A DNA stretch of 64,000 nucleotides from Streptomyces indicus (GTDB lineage: Bacteria > Actinomycetota > Actinomycetes > Streptomycetales > Streptomycetaceae). Under the pieces are notes generated by a model. The model searched no databases and was not told where the DNA came from. It saw only the letters and a list, made by a program, of their open reading frames with translations. Shown in pieces: positions 48,039 to 56,334 of the stretch. How positions within the stretch are numbered: the first letter of the stretch is position 1; every line of letters starts with the position of its first letter. The stretch covers positions 1-64,000 of the forward strand of contig NZ_FNFF01000001.1 of the NCBI RefSeq assembly GCF_900100315.1. Reading direction: 5' to 3'. The translations under genes were made by a program, and so were the position numbers.

Positions 48039-49364
48039 GTGACGACTTCCGCTGACCGGGCCGGCACGGATCGGCCCGCACCACCGCTCAAGAAGGCGCT
48101 GACCACGCCGCTGCTCTATTTCTTCATCCTCGGCGACGTACTCGGCGCCGGGGTCTACGTGCTGGTCGGGCAGGTGGCGGCCGACTCCGGCGGTGCCGTG
48201 TGGGCGCCGCTGGTGGCCGCCCTGTGTCTGGCCCTGCTGACCGCCGCGGCCTACGCCGAGCTGGCCACCAAGTATCCGCGCGCCGGCGGCTCCTCCCACT
48301 ACGCGACGGTGGCCTTCGGCCCGTTCACCGGATTCCTCACAGGCTTCTGCATGCTCGCCGCCGGCATCGTCTCGGTGGCCGCGCTGGCGCGGGGATTCGG
48401 CGGGGACTACCTGACCGAGTTCGTCAGCTTGCCGATCGTGCTGGTCCTCGTCGTCTTCCTGGTGGCTCTGGCGGCCCTCAACGCCCGCGGCATCAGCGAG
48501 TCCACCCGGGCCAATGTGGTCGCCACACTCGTCGAAGTCGGCGGGCTGCTGCTTGTCATCGGCCTGGGCGCCTGGATCGTGCTGCGCGGCGACGGCGACC
48601 TCGGCCGGCTCACCGACCTCGGGACCGAGCAGGCGGGACCCGCGTCCGCCCTGTTCGCCGGGGCGGTGCTCGCCTACTACTCCTTCGTCGGCTTCGAGAC
48701 CTCCGTCAACGTCGCCGAGGAGACGCTCGACCCGCATCGCTCGTACCCCAGGGCGCTCTTCGGCGCCCTGCTCACGGCGGGGGCGGTGTACGCGCTGGTC
48801 GGGGCGGCGGCAGCGGCGGCGGTGCCGACAGCGAAGCTGGCCGAGTCCTCCGGCCCGCTCCTGGAGGTCGTGAAGGAAGCGGGCGGGGTGCCCACGGAAC
48901 TCTTCAGCGCCATCGCGCTGGTGGCCGTGGCCAACGGCGCGCTGCTCACGGGCATCATGTCGTCCCGTCTGGCCTACGGCATGGCACGGGACGGACTTCT
49001 GCCGGGCTTCCTCACCAAGGTCCTGCCCGGCAGACGCACGCCCTGGGCGGCCATCGCCTCCACGACCACCCTCTCGCTGCTCCTGGCCCTGACCGGCGAG
49101 GTGGACACGCTCGCGGCCACGCTGGTGCTGCTCCTGCTGGTGGTCTTCTTCCTCGTCAACGTCTCGCTCCTCGTCCTGCGCCGCGACCCCGTCGCGCAGC
49201 CCCACTTCCGGGCGCCGACCGCCGTCCCGGTCCTGGGCGCCGCCTCCTGCGTCCTGCTCGCCACGCAGATCGAGAAGGACGTCTGGATCCGCGGGCTCCT
49301 CATCGTGGCCGTCGGCGCGGTGCTGGGCGCGGTCGCCGCCGTACGTGCGCGGCGCAGCCGTTGA
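48039..49364 (+). CDS. APC superfamily amino-acid permease
   Basis: 441 residues from GTG 48039 (weak ribosome site). Twelve hydrophobic helices; helix 1 LYFFILGDVLGAGVYVLVGQ carries the GxG substrate turn of APC transporters, then YAELATKYPRAGGSSHYA and GFETSVNVAEETLDPHRSYP, a signature of the family. Proton- or exchange-driven import of an amino acid is expected, substrate unknown. Monocistronic, ended by a strong hairpin. Confidence 0.92.
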   Translation: MTTSADRAGTDRPAPPLKKALTTPLLYFFILGDVLGAGVYVLVGQVAADSGGAVWAPLVAALCLALLTAAAYAELATKYPRAGGSSHYATVAFGPFTGFLTGFCMLAAGIVSVAALARGFGGDYLTEFVSLPIVLVLVVFLVALAALNARGISESTRANVVATLVEVGGLLLVIGLGAWIVLRGDGDLGRLTDLGTEQAGPASALFAGAVLAYYSFVGFETSVNVAEETLDPHRSYPRALFGALLTAGAVYALVGAAAAAAVPTAKLAESSGPLLEVVKEAGGVPTELFSAIALVAVANGALLTGIMSSRLAYGMARDGLLPGFLTKVLPGRRTPWAAIASTTTLSLLLALTGEVDTLAATLVLLLLVVFFLVNVSLLVLRRDPVAQPHFRAPTAVPVLGAASCVLLATQIEKDVWIRGLLIVAVGAVLGAVAAVRARRSR

Positions 49365-49381
49365 CGGCCCGCTCGAGTGAC

Positions 49382-49420
49382 GCGCAGGGCCCGTTCCTTC
49401 CGGCCGAAGGAACGGGCCCT
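49382..49420. terminator. Bidirectional hairpin terminator
   Basis: Perfect 17-bp arms GCAGGGCCCGTTCCTTC (49382-49398) and complement (49404-49420), 5-nt loop, between the convergent stops at 49364 and 49442. Confidence 0.9.
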
Positions 49421-49441
49421 GCCTGGCGACGCAGCACTGCG

Positions 49442-49705
49442 TCAGCGCGAGCGTCCGGTGACCACGCGGTACAGGAGCAGCACGATCACCGATCCGACGA
49501 CCGCGGCGATCCAGGTCGAGAGGTGGAAGAAGCCGTTGATCGACTCGACGCCGAAGACCGCCTTGCCCAGCCAGCCGCCCAGCAGACCGCCGACGATGCC
49601 GATGAGCATCGTCACGAGGCAGCCACCGGGATCCTTGCCGGGGGTGAGAGCCTTGGCGATGGCTCCGGCGATCAGGCCGATCAGAACCCAGGCGATGATG
49701 CCCAC
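49442..49705 (-). CDS. GlsB/YeaQ/YmgE family stress membrane protein
   Basis: 87 residues from GTG 49705 with AAGGAC 6 nt upstream. Three short helices with the family glycine pattern: GIIAWVLIGLIAGAIAKAL, GGCLVTMLIGIVGGLLGGWL and TWIAAVVGSVIVLLLY. These proteins (formerly called transglycosylase-associated) are induced by general stress in many bacteria, biochemical role unclear. Confidence 0.92.
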   Translation of the reverse strand: MGIIAWVLIGLIAGAIAKALTPGKDPGGCLVTMLIGIVGGLLGGWLGKAVFGVESINGFFHLSTWIAAVVGSVIVLLLYRVVTGRSR

Positions 49706-49864
49706 GAGATGTCCTTGTCCGTTGTCCGTACGGCAGCCCGGTCGGGTGCCCGAACATCCGCTGCCCGCCGCCGGCGCACCGCTCACCTGCCGAAAGTCCC
49801 GAGGATCAGGGACTTCCGCCCCGTGTGGATCACCCCGCACCGACGGGCTTCGTCCGCACCGGCG

Positions 49865-50329
49865 TCAGGCGCGTACGAACCCGGCCAACTCCTGCGCGAT
49901 ATGCGGCAGTTCATCGAGCAGGTCCCGCGTCGCGAACTCGTGGTCCGCGTAGTCGAATCCCGGCGTGACCACCTCGGCCACGAGCCCGTGCGTCGCCCCG
50001 CCGGTCAGCCGTGACGCCTTCCACCACATTCCGGGCACCAGGAGGAAGCGTTCCGCCTCCGCGCCCAGCACCGTGCGGTGGAGTTCGCCGTCCGGGTCGA
50101 CCGTGACGTACTCCAGAGGCCCGCCGTCGATGAGGAAGTGGAGGATGTCGCTGCGGTTGCGGTGCAGGTGGCCGCTCGGTTGTTTCTCGTCGAGCAGGTA
50201 GTGGATCGAGGTGGCCGAGGGGCGGGGACCGTGCTCGGTCTGCATGCTGTGCGGCGAGGTGTAGATGCGCCGGAAGTAGCCGCCCTCGCCGTGCGGTTCC
50301 AGGCCGAGTGCGGCCGTCCAGTCCTTCAC
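49865..50329 (-). CDS. DUF985 cupin protein
   Basis: 154 residues from GTG 50329 (GGAGGTCACC). RmlC-like cupin of the cupin_5/DUF985 family: EPHGEGGYFRRIYTSP, SATSIHYLLDEKQPSGHLHR, EVVTPGFDYADHEFATRDLL. His and Glu in SGHLHRNRSDILHF may hold a metal. Function unknown, possibly sugar-related. Divergent from the GNAT gene by 122 bp. Confidence 0.9.
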   Translation of the reverse strand: MKDWTAALGLEPHGEGGYFRRIYTSPHSMQTEHGPRPSATSIHYLLDEKQPSGHLHRNRSDILHFLIDGGPLEYVTVDPDGELHRTVLGAEAERFLLVPGMWWKASRLTGGATHGLVAEVVTPGFDYADHEFATRDLLDELPHIAQELAGFVRA

Positions 50330-50451
50330 GGTGACCTCCGGGTGCGGTGGGCGTCCTGGGCCGACCAGGGTACGGAGCTGCGCGGGTCCACCGGCCCGCG
50401 GTCGCGGATAAATCGTTCGTGCCGCCCCACTCCTTCGGCCATGATCGGCTC

Positions 50452-51015
50452 GTGGACACGTATCTCGAGACCGAACGCCTGGCCCTGCGCCCGTTCACCG
50501 CCGACGACGCCGGCCTGCTGATCGAGCTGGACAGCGACCCCGCGGTGATGCGGTTCCTGTCCGGTGGCCGGCCGACCGCGCCGGAGACCGTGCGCGAGCA
50601 GCACCTGCCCCGGATCCGTGCCGGTTACGAGAAGTGGGCCGGCCGGTTCGGCGTGTTCGCCGCGTACGAGAAGGAGGGCGGTGCGTTCATCGGCTGGTTC
50701 CTGCTGCGCCCGGAGCCCGACGGGCCGCTCGACGAAGCCGAACTCGGCTACCGGCTGCGGCAGTCGGCCTGGGGCAGGGGCTACGGGACCGAGGGCTCGC
50801 GCGGCCTGCTCGACAAGGCGTTCGGCGAGCTGGGCCTGCGCCGGGTGTGGGCCGAGACGATGGCGTTGAACCACCGCTCCCGCAGCATCATGGAGAAGCT
50901 CGGCATGACGTTCGCGCGCGCACTGCCCACGCCCGAGGACATGCTGATGGTCGAGGGCGCCGACCAGGGCGGTGTGCGGTACGAGATCACCGCGGAGCAG
51001 TGGCGGGCGGGGTGA
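50452..51015 (+). CDS. GNAT acetyltransferase (RimJ/RimL-like)
   Basis: 187 residues from GTG 50452, a common start form (VDTYLETERLALRPFTADDA), although the ribosome site is poor. GNAT motifs: YRLRQSAWGRGYGTEGSRGL forms the acetyl-CoA loop (Q/RxxGxG/A), followed by VWAETMALNHRSRSIMEKLG typical of RimJ/RimL-like N-acetyltransferases. Substrate not predictable. Confidence 0.9.
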   Translation: MDTYLETERLALRPFTADDAGLLIELDSDPAVMRFLSGGRPTAPETVREQHLPRIRAGYEKWAGRFGVFAAYEKEGGAFIGWFLLRPEPDGPLDEAELGYRLRQSAWGRGYGTEGSRGLLDKAFGELGLRRVWAETMALNHRSRSIMEKLGMTFARALPTPEDMLMVEGADQGGVRYEITAEQWRAG

Positions 51016-51158
51016 CCGGTGGCGGGGCTGCCTGGGTGACCGGAGTCGGGGCCGCCGGGCGGTAAGTCCAACATCGGCCCCGCCTTTGTCCATGGGCCCG
51101 CCCGCCGCGTACGCACCATCGTGACGGCCACTGGTTCCGTCCCGAGAAGGGGTGCGCA

Positions 51159-54100
51159 GTGCAGCCGTCGCAGAACATCCAGGGCCCGAGCCGCCGAGCG
51201 GTCGTCGTCACGGGGGCCGCCGCCGGGGCCGCTCTCACGCTGGGCCTGCCGGGATCCGCCGGAGCGGAACCGCACGCCGCGGCGGAGGCGACGCTCCGGT
51301 CCGCCGAGCTCGAGGTGCAGGTCGACACCGGATTCCCGCGCATCATCCGCTACACCGACCGCACCTCCGGAGCCGTCCTGCACGGCCAGACCGACCCGGT
51401 CACCACCCTGCTCGTCGACGGCAACACCCATACTCCCGAGGTGAGTTCACAGCACGCGGACGACCGCATCACGTACACCCTCGTCCTCGACGGAGGCACG
51501 CGGATCCGCGCCGAGATCGCCGTCGAGGGGCGCCGGGTGCACTGGCGCATCACCGAGATCGCCGACACCGCCGCGCTGCGCGTGGGGACGCTCCAGATCC
51601 CCTCCCTCGCGTTCCTGTCCGTACGCAGCGACCAGCCGGGCGCCGCACTGCTCGCCGCCCGGATCCAGCTGGACAAGGCCAAGAGCGGGGACACCCTGGT
51701 CGCGGTCACCCCGCAGACCCCCGCCGAGGCCGCGACCGGCTGCGCCTATGCCGTCGTCGCCCACGACGGGCTCGCCGGCGCGATCGAGACCAACACCGTG
51801 TACGACAAGCCCGATTCGGCCGCGGGCACGACGTGGGAGAACGGCCGGCTGTGGCGTACGACGGTGAAGACCCCGGCGGGCGTGGAGGCGCGCCTGGCGG
51901 CCGGGCAGTGGACCCACCGGGCCGCGACCTCGCCCGTCGACGCCACCGAGCCGCTCCCCCGGGCCACGGTCATCATCACCGGCGACCGCAACGGCGACGG
52001 CAAGGTGGACTGGCAGGACGCCGCCATCGCCTACCGCGACCTCATGGACGTGCCGATCGGCGCCCGCGAGCAGCACCTGAGAGTCGTCCCGCACATCCCG
52101 TTCAACTTCGCCTCGCAGGCCACCAATCCCTTCCTGCTCACCCTCGACCACGTCAAGCGGATCTCGCTCGCCACGGACGGGCTGCGCCAGTACACGCTGC
52201 TCAAGGGCTACCAGTCGGAGGGCCACGACTCGGCCCACCCCGACTACGCGGGCAACCACAACATGCGCGCGGGCGGCCTCCGCGACCTCAACACCCTGGT
52301 ACGCGAGGGCAGGAAGTGGGGCAGCGACTTCGGTGTGCATGTGAACGCCACCGAGTCCTACCCGGTCGCCAACGCCTTCTCGGAGACCCTCGTCGACAAG
52401 ACGAACGAGCAGTGGGACTGGCTCGACCAGAGCTACCGCATCGACTCCCGCCGCGACCTCGTGTCCGGGGACATCATCAAGCGCTTCGCGGACCTGCGCG
52501 CCGAGACGGATCCGGCCCTCAACACCCTCTACATCGACGTGTTCCGCGAGTCCGGCTGGAACTCCGACCGGCTCCAGCGCGCCCTGCGCGAGCAGGGCTG
52601 GATCGTGACGACCGAGTGGGGCCACGGCCTGGAGCGGTCCGCCGTCTGGGCGCACTGGGCCACCGAGACCGACTACGGCCCCGACACCTCACGCGGCATC
52701 AACTCGCAGCTCATCCGGTTCATCCACAACCACCACAAGGACGTTTTCGCCGACAAGTGGCCCACCCTGCTGGGCATTCCGCGCACCGGGAACTTCGAGG
52801 GGTGGGTCGGCAAGACGGACTGGAACACCTTCTACGAGCTCATCTGGACTGAATCCCTGCCGGCGAAGTACCTCCAGGCATATCCGATCAAGTCCTGGTC
52901 CGCGCACGAGATCGGCTTCTTCGGCCCGACCGGCACCACCGTCTCGGACGCGACGGGCCGGCGGGTGATCACCACGGACGGACGGATCGTCTACGACGAC
53001 GGGAACTATCTGCTGCCGTGGGAGCCCCGTGAGGCCACGGACCCGCGGAAGCTGTACCACTACGCGCCCAAGGGCGGCACCAGCACCTGGCAGCTGCCGC
53101 GCGGCTGGGCGGGCGCCAGGTCGGTGGCCGTCTACGAACTCACCGACCAGGGCCGGGTGCATGTCTCCGACGTCGCCGTGCGCGGCGGGAAGGTGACGCT
53201 CAAGGCCACCGCCGGCCGCCCCTACGTGGTCTACCGCAGCCGAGTACCGGCAGCGGGCGACCCCGACTGGGGGCAGCACACGCCGCTGCACGATCCGGGC
53301 TTCAACTCCGGTTCCCTGAAGGGCTGGACGGTGTCCGGGCCCGCTTCGGTGGAGCTGAGCGAGCTGGGCGACTACGAGCTGGTGATCGGCCCGGGAGGCG
53401 CCGCCGCAGTCGGCCAGCGCGTCTCCCGGCTGGCACCCGGCACGTACGCGGCGTCCGTGCAGGTCGAGGTCGGCGCGAAGGCCGGCGAGACGCGCAAGGC
53501 ATCGCTGGAGGTGCGGACCGGCGACGGGGTGGTCGCGGCGAACTGGACGGCCACCTCCACCGCAGGCAACTACGTGGCGGCCGACCGCAAGCACGGCACC
53601 CGCTTCCAGCGCATGTTCACCTACTTCACCGTGCCCGAGGGCGGTGGTCCGGTCGACCTGACGCTGCGGGCCGCGGCGGGACGGGCGCGGGTCCGTTTCG
53701 ACAACGTCCGGATCGTCTCCGCCCGGCGCTCCGCGAAGTCCGGGACGCTCGTGTACGAGGACTTCGAGTCGGTGCCGCAGGGCTGGGGCCCGTTCGTCAA
53801 GGGCGACGCGGGGGGCGCGAACGACCCGCGCACCCATATCGCGCAGCGGCACGCCCCGTACACGCAGCGCGGCTGGAACGGGAAGGCGATCGACGACGTC
53901 ATCGACGGTTCGGAGTCCCTGAAGTCCCGTGGCGAGAACGGCGGGTTGGTGTACCGCACGGTCCAGCACACCGTGCGATTCACGCCCGGCCGGAGCTACC
54001 GGGTGTCGTTCCGGTACGAGAACGAGAAGGCCGGGCAGTACGCCTGGATCACGGGCGTCGACTCCCCCGAGTCCCGCGAGCTGTCCCGTCAGCCGCTGCC

Positions 54101-54239
54101 GGTCGCCGTCGAACCCACCGTTCTGGCCTACGAGTTCACGGCACCGGACGCCGGTGAGGCGTGGGTGGGGCTGCGGAAGGTCGGGGAGGACGGGGTGGCG
54201 GAGTTCGTGCTGGACTCGTTCGAGGTGCGGGAGGTGTAG
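51159..54239 (+). CDS. Secreted GH101-like endo-alpha-N-acetylgalactosaminidase
   Basis: 1026 residues from GTG 51159 (GAAGGGG upstream). Tat-like signal (SRRAVVVTGAAAGAALTLGL, cleavage near GSAGAEPHA). N-terminal beta region (40-270), then a central barrel with GH101 features (PHIPFNFASQATNPFLLTLD, WGSDFGVHVNATESYP, NTLYIDVFRESGWNSDRLQR, where the Asp of YIDVF fits the nucleophile, and WIVTTEWGHGLE). C-terminal beta-sandwich modules follow (about 690-1026). GH101 enzymes release the O-linked Gal-GalNAc disaccharide from mucin-type glycoproteins. Stand-alone gene, ended by an imperfect hairpin. Confidence 0.88.
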   Translation: MQPSQNIQGPSRRAVVVTGAAAGAALTLGLPGSAGAEPHAAAEATLRSAELEVQVDTGFPRIIRYTDRTSGAVLHGQTDPVTTLLVDGNTHTPEVSSQHADDRITYTLVLDGGTRIRAEIAVEGRRVHWRITEIADTAALRVGTLQIPSLAFLSVRSDQPGAALLAARIQLDKAKSGDTLVAVTPQTPAEAATGCAYAVVAHDGLAGAIETNTVYDKPDSAAGTTWENGRLWRTTVKTPAGVEARLAAGQWTHRAATSPVDATEPLPRATVIITGDRNGDGKVDWQDAAIAYRDLMDVPIGAREQHLRVVPHIPFNFASQATNPFLLTLDHVKRISLATDGLRQYTLLKGYQSEGHDSAHPDYAGNHNMRAGGLRDLNTLVREGRKWGSDFGVHVNATESYPVANAFSETLVDKTNEQWDWLDQSYRIDSRRDLVSGDIIKRFADLRAETDPALNTLYIDVFRESGWNSDRLQRALREQGWIVTTEWGHGLERSAVWAHWATETDYGPDTSRGINSQLIRFIHNHHKDVFADKWPTLLGIPRTGNFEGWVGKTDWNTFYELIWTESLPAKYLQAYPIKSWSAHEIGFFGPTGTTVSDATGRRVITTDGRIVYDDGNYLLPWEPREATDPRKLYHYAPKGGTSTWQLPRGWAGARSVAVYELTDQGRVHVSDVAVRGGKVTLKATAGRPYVVYRSRVPAAGDPDWGQHTPLHDPGFNSGSLKGWTVSGPASVELSELGDYELVIGPGGAAAVGQRVSRLAPGTYAASVQVEVGAKAGETRKASLEVRTGDGVVAANWTATSTAGNYVAADRKHGTRFQRMFTYFTVPEGGGPVDLTLRAAAGRARVRFDNVRIVSARRSAKSGTLVYEDFESVPQGWGPFVKGDAGGANDPRTHIAQRHAPYTQRGWNGKAIDDVIDGSESLKSRGENGGLVYRTVQHTVRFTPGRSYRVSFRYENEKAGQYAWITGVDSPESRELSRQPLPVAVEPTVLAYEFTAPDAGEAWVGLRKVGEDGVAEFVLDSFEVREV

Positions 54240-54248
54240 CTCCGATCC

Positions 54249-54297
54249 GGAGGAGGGGTGCCGGGCGTACGGGCCTGCTCGCCCGCCCCTCTCCTCC
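54249..54297 (+). terminator. Imperfect hairpin after the GH101 gene
   Basis: GGAGGAGGGG (from 54249) pairs imperfectly with CCCCTCTCCTCC (to 54297); inner GGGCG/CGCCC pairs extend the stem. Ten bp past the stop. Confidence 0.5.
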
Positions 54298-54375
54298 GAG
54301 CGGCCCGCTCCCGCCGGAGGCGACCGGTTACAGTGCCCGCGACGGCATCGAGCCCGGCCTGTGGAATGGGGAAGC

Positions 54376-55593
54376 GTGACCGAGACCAGCGACACCCGCG
54401 CCGCCGGCAGCGCGGCGGACCCGCCCCGGCCCGGCGGCCTGCACCGGCTGATGCGCTACCTCCCCCTGATCGCGCCGGTGCTCCTGTGGGCCGTGCCGTG
54501 CTGGCTGCTCCTGCACGCGGGACAGCACTGGCCGCTCCCCGTCACGCTGACCGGCACCTTCCTGTTCGCGCTCGGCCTGGTCGGCATGCCGTTCGCGATG
54601 GTGCGCGGGCACGGCCGCCGGCAGCAGGACGCGGCGGCGATCGTGGGTGACTCGCTGCTGGGCGGGATCTGGGTTCTGTTCACCTGGTCGGTGCTGCTCG
54701 GGGTGCTGCTGCGGCTCGCCTTGACCGTGGCCGGCGTCGCCGACGGCGAAGGCCGGGCCCGGATCGTCACCTGGGCGGTCCTCGGGGTCACCGCCGCACT
54801 GCTGGCCTGGGGGTACGCCGAGGCGCGCCGGGTGCCGCGGGTGCGCCGCGTCGAGGTGCAACTCCCCCGTCTCGGCGCCGGGTTGGACGGCACCCGGGTC
54901 GCCCTGATCACCGACACGCACTACGGACCGCTCGACCGCGCCCGCTGGTCGGCGCGCGTCTGCGACACGGTGAACACGCTGGAGGCGGATCTGGTCTGCC
55001 ACACCGGCGACATCGCGGACGGCACGGCCGAGCGCCGCCGCGCCCAGGCCGCGCCCCTCGGCACGGTGCGCGCCACGCACGGACGGGTCTACGTCACCGG
55101 CAACCACGAGTACTACAGCGAGGCCCAGGGCTGGGTCGACCTCATGGACGAGCTGGGCTGGGAGCCGCTGCGCAACCGCCATGTGCTCGTCGAACGGGGC
55201 GGCGACACCCTCGTGGTGGCCGGCGTGGACGATGTCACCGCCGAATCCTCCGGCCTGCCCGGCCATCGGGCATCGCTCCAGCGGGCGCTCGACGGGGCCG
55301 ACCCCGCCCACCCGGTGCTGCTCCTGGCCCACCAGCCGAAGTTCATCGACCGGGCGGCGGCCGCCGGTGTCGATCTCCAGCTGTCCGGCCATACACACGG
55401 CGGCCAGATCTGGCCCTTCCACTACCTGGTCCGGCTCGACCAGCCCGCAGTGGCGGGTCTCAGCCGGCACGGCGACCGCACGCTGCTCTACACCAGCCGC
55501 GGGACCGGCTTCTGGGGGCCGCCGTTCCGCGTCTTCGCGCCCAGCGAGATCACGCTGCTGGTCCTGCGGGCGCCAGCGGCCGGCACGCCGTAA
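54376..55593 (+). CDS. Membrane metallophosphoesterase (YkuE/YaeI-like)
   Basis: 405 residues from GTG 54376 behind GGGGAAG. Four helices in the first 150 residues, then a calcineurin-like phosphoesterase domain: LITDTHYGPLD, VCHTGDIADGT, YVTGNHEYYSE, LSGHTHGGQIWPFHY, giving the two-metal site. Family members cleave phosphodiester or pyrophosphate bonds, for example in lipid A-like or UDP-sugar lipids. Followed at once by a hairpin. Confidence 0.93.
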   Translation: MTETSDTRAAGSAADPPRPGGLHRLMRYLPLIAPVLLWAVPCWLLLHAGQHWPLPVTLTGTFLFALGLVGMPFAMVRGHGRRQQDAAAIVGDSLLGGIWVLFTWSVLLGVLLRLALTVAGVADGEGRARIVTWAVLGVTAALLAWGYAEARRVPRVRRVEVQLPRLGAGLDGTRVALITDTHYGPLDRARWSARVCDTVNTLEADLVCHTGDIADGTAERRRAQAAPLGTVRATHGRVYVTGNHEYYSEAQGWVDLMDELGWEPLRNRHVLVERGGDTLVVAGVDDVTAESSGLPGHRASLQRALDGADPAHPVLLLAHQPKFIDRAAAAGVDLQLSGHTHGGQIWPFHYLVRLDQPAVAGLSRHGDRTLLYTSRGTGFWGPPFRVFAPSEITLLVLRAPAAGTP

Positions 55594-55613
55594 CCGCCGG
55601 GCGGGCCCGGCGG
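55594..55613. terminator. Bidirectional hairpin terminator
   Basis: CCGCCGGGC-GG-GCCCGGCGG directly after the TAA of the metallophosphoesterase, 9-bp perfect arms, between it and the convergent small gene ending at 55649. Confidence 0.7.
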
Positions 55614-55648
55614 TCGGCGGTACGGGAATCTTCGTCCGGGAACTCCGG

Positions 55649-55903
55649 TCAGCCGATCTCGGCGACCCAGCCGTACGGCAGTTCCTCGCCGTCGACCGTG
55701 ATCGCCTCGACCGTCCGGGTCTGCGGATCGATGTCCGCCTCGATGCCCTCGCCGACGTAGCGGGGGAATCCGCTCGCCCCGGTCTTGCCGGTGGCTTCGA
55801 CGGTGGCCGAGCGGAGCACTCCGCCGTGGTCGACGTGGTCATGGCTGTCGGTCAGTTGGGGCTTGAGGAGGACCGTGAAACGGGGGGTGGGGGCTGTCTG
55901 CAT
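55649..55903 (-). CDS. Small hypothetical protein
   Basis: 84 residues, ATG 55903 with a weak ribosome site. PRFTVLLKPQLTDSHDHVDH, ATVEATGKTGASGFPRYVGE and DGEELPYGWVAEIG look like a compact beta protein without signal peptide. Not recognised. Confidence 0.6.
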   Translation of the reverse strand: MQTAPTPRFTVLLKPQLTDSHDHVDHGGVLRSATVEATGKTGASGFPRYVGEGIEADIDPQTRTVEAITVDGEELPYGWVAEIG

Positions 55904-55991
55904 GCAGGGAGGCCTACCCCGCCCGGCCTGTGGTCCCGGCGCCCCGCCTCCCGCCGTCACCCGGCCGGCGCAGCCTCGGCCGGCGTGCGGC

Positions 55992-56168
55992 TCACCGGCG
56001 ACGGCGACGGCTGGACCAGGTGGTGCCAAGTCCCGCGACGTGCAAGGCCAGGAGGGTCAGGCCGAGCAGCATGAGGTTCGTGGAGCTGAAGACGTCGTTC
56101 GTGTCGACCTCCGCGGCGTTGAAGATGAACGCGAGGAAGAAGAACGCTGCCGCAGCGAATCCGAGCAT
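55992..56168 (-). CDS. Small two-helix membrane protein
   Basis: 58 residues, ATG 56168 with GGAAGG 7 nt upstream. Two hydrophobic helices (MLGFAAAAFFFLAFIFNAAE and TNLMLLGLTLLALHVAGLG) joined by an acidic loop VDTNDVFSS, then a basic tail SSRRRRR. Matches the size and layout of small actinobacterial membrane peptides; no function known. Confidence 0.7.
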   Translation of the reverse strand: MLGFAAAAFFFLAFIFNAAEVDTNDVFSSTNLMLLGLTLLALHVAGLGTTWSSRRRRR

Positions 56169-56334
56169 GGACGGGCCTTCCGGTCGTCGGGCCCGCCGGG
56201 GCGGCGGGCCGCTCTGTCGGAGACCGAGTTCCCTGGTCGGGGCGAGACACGCTCGTTGTGTGCCCATGGCGGGACGGAGGCCGGCGCACGGCCACCGGCC
56301 TCCGCCCGACCTCACACCAGGAAGCCGCCCACCC

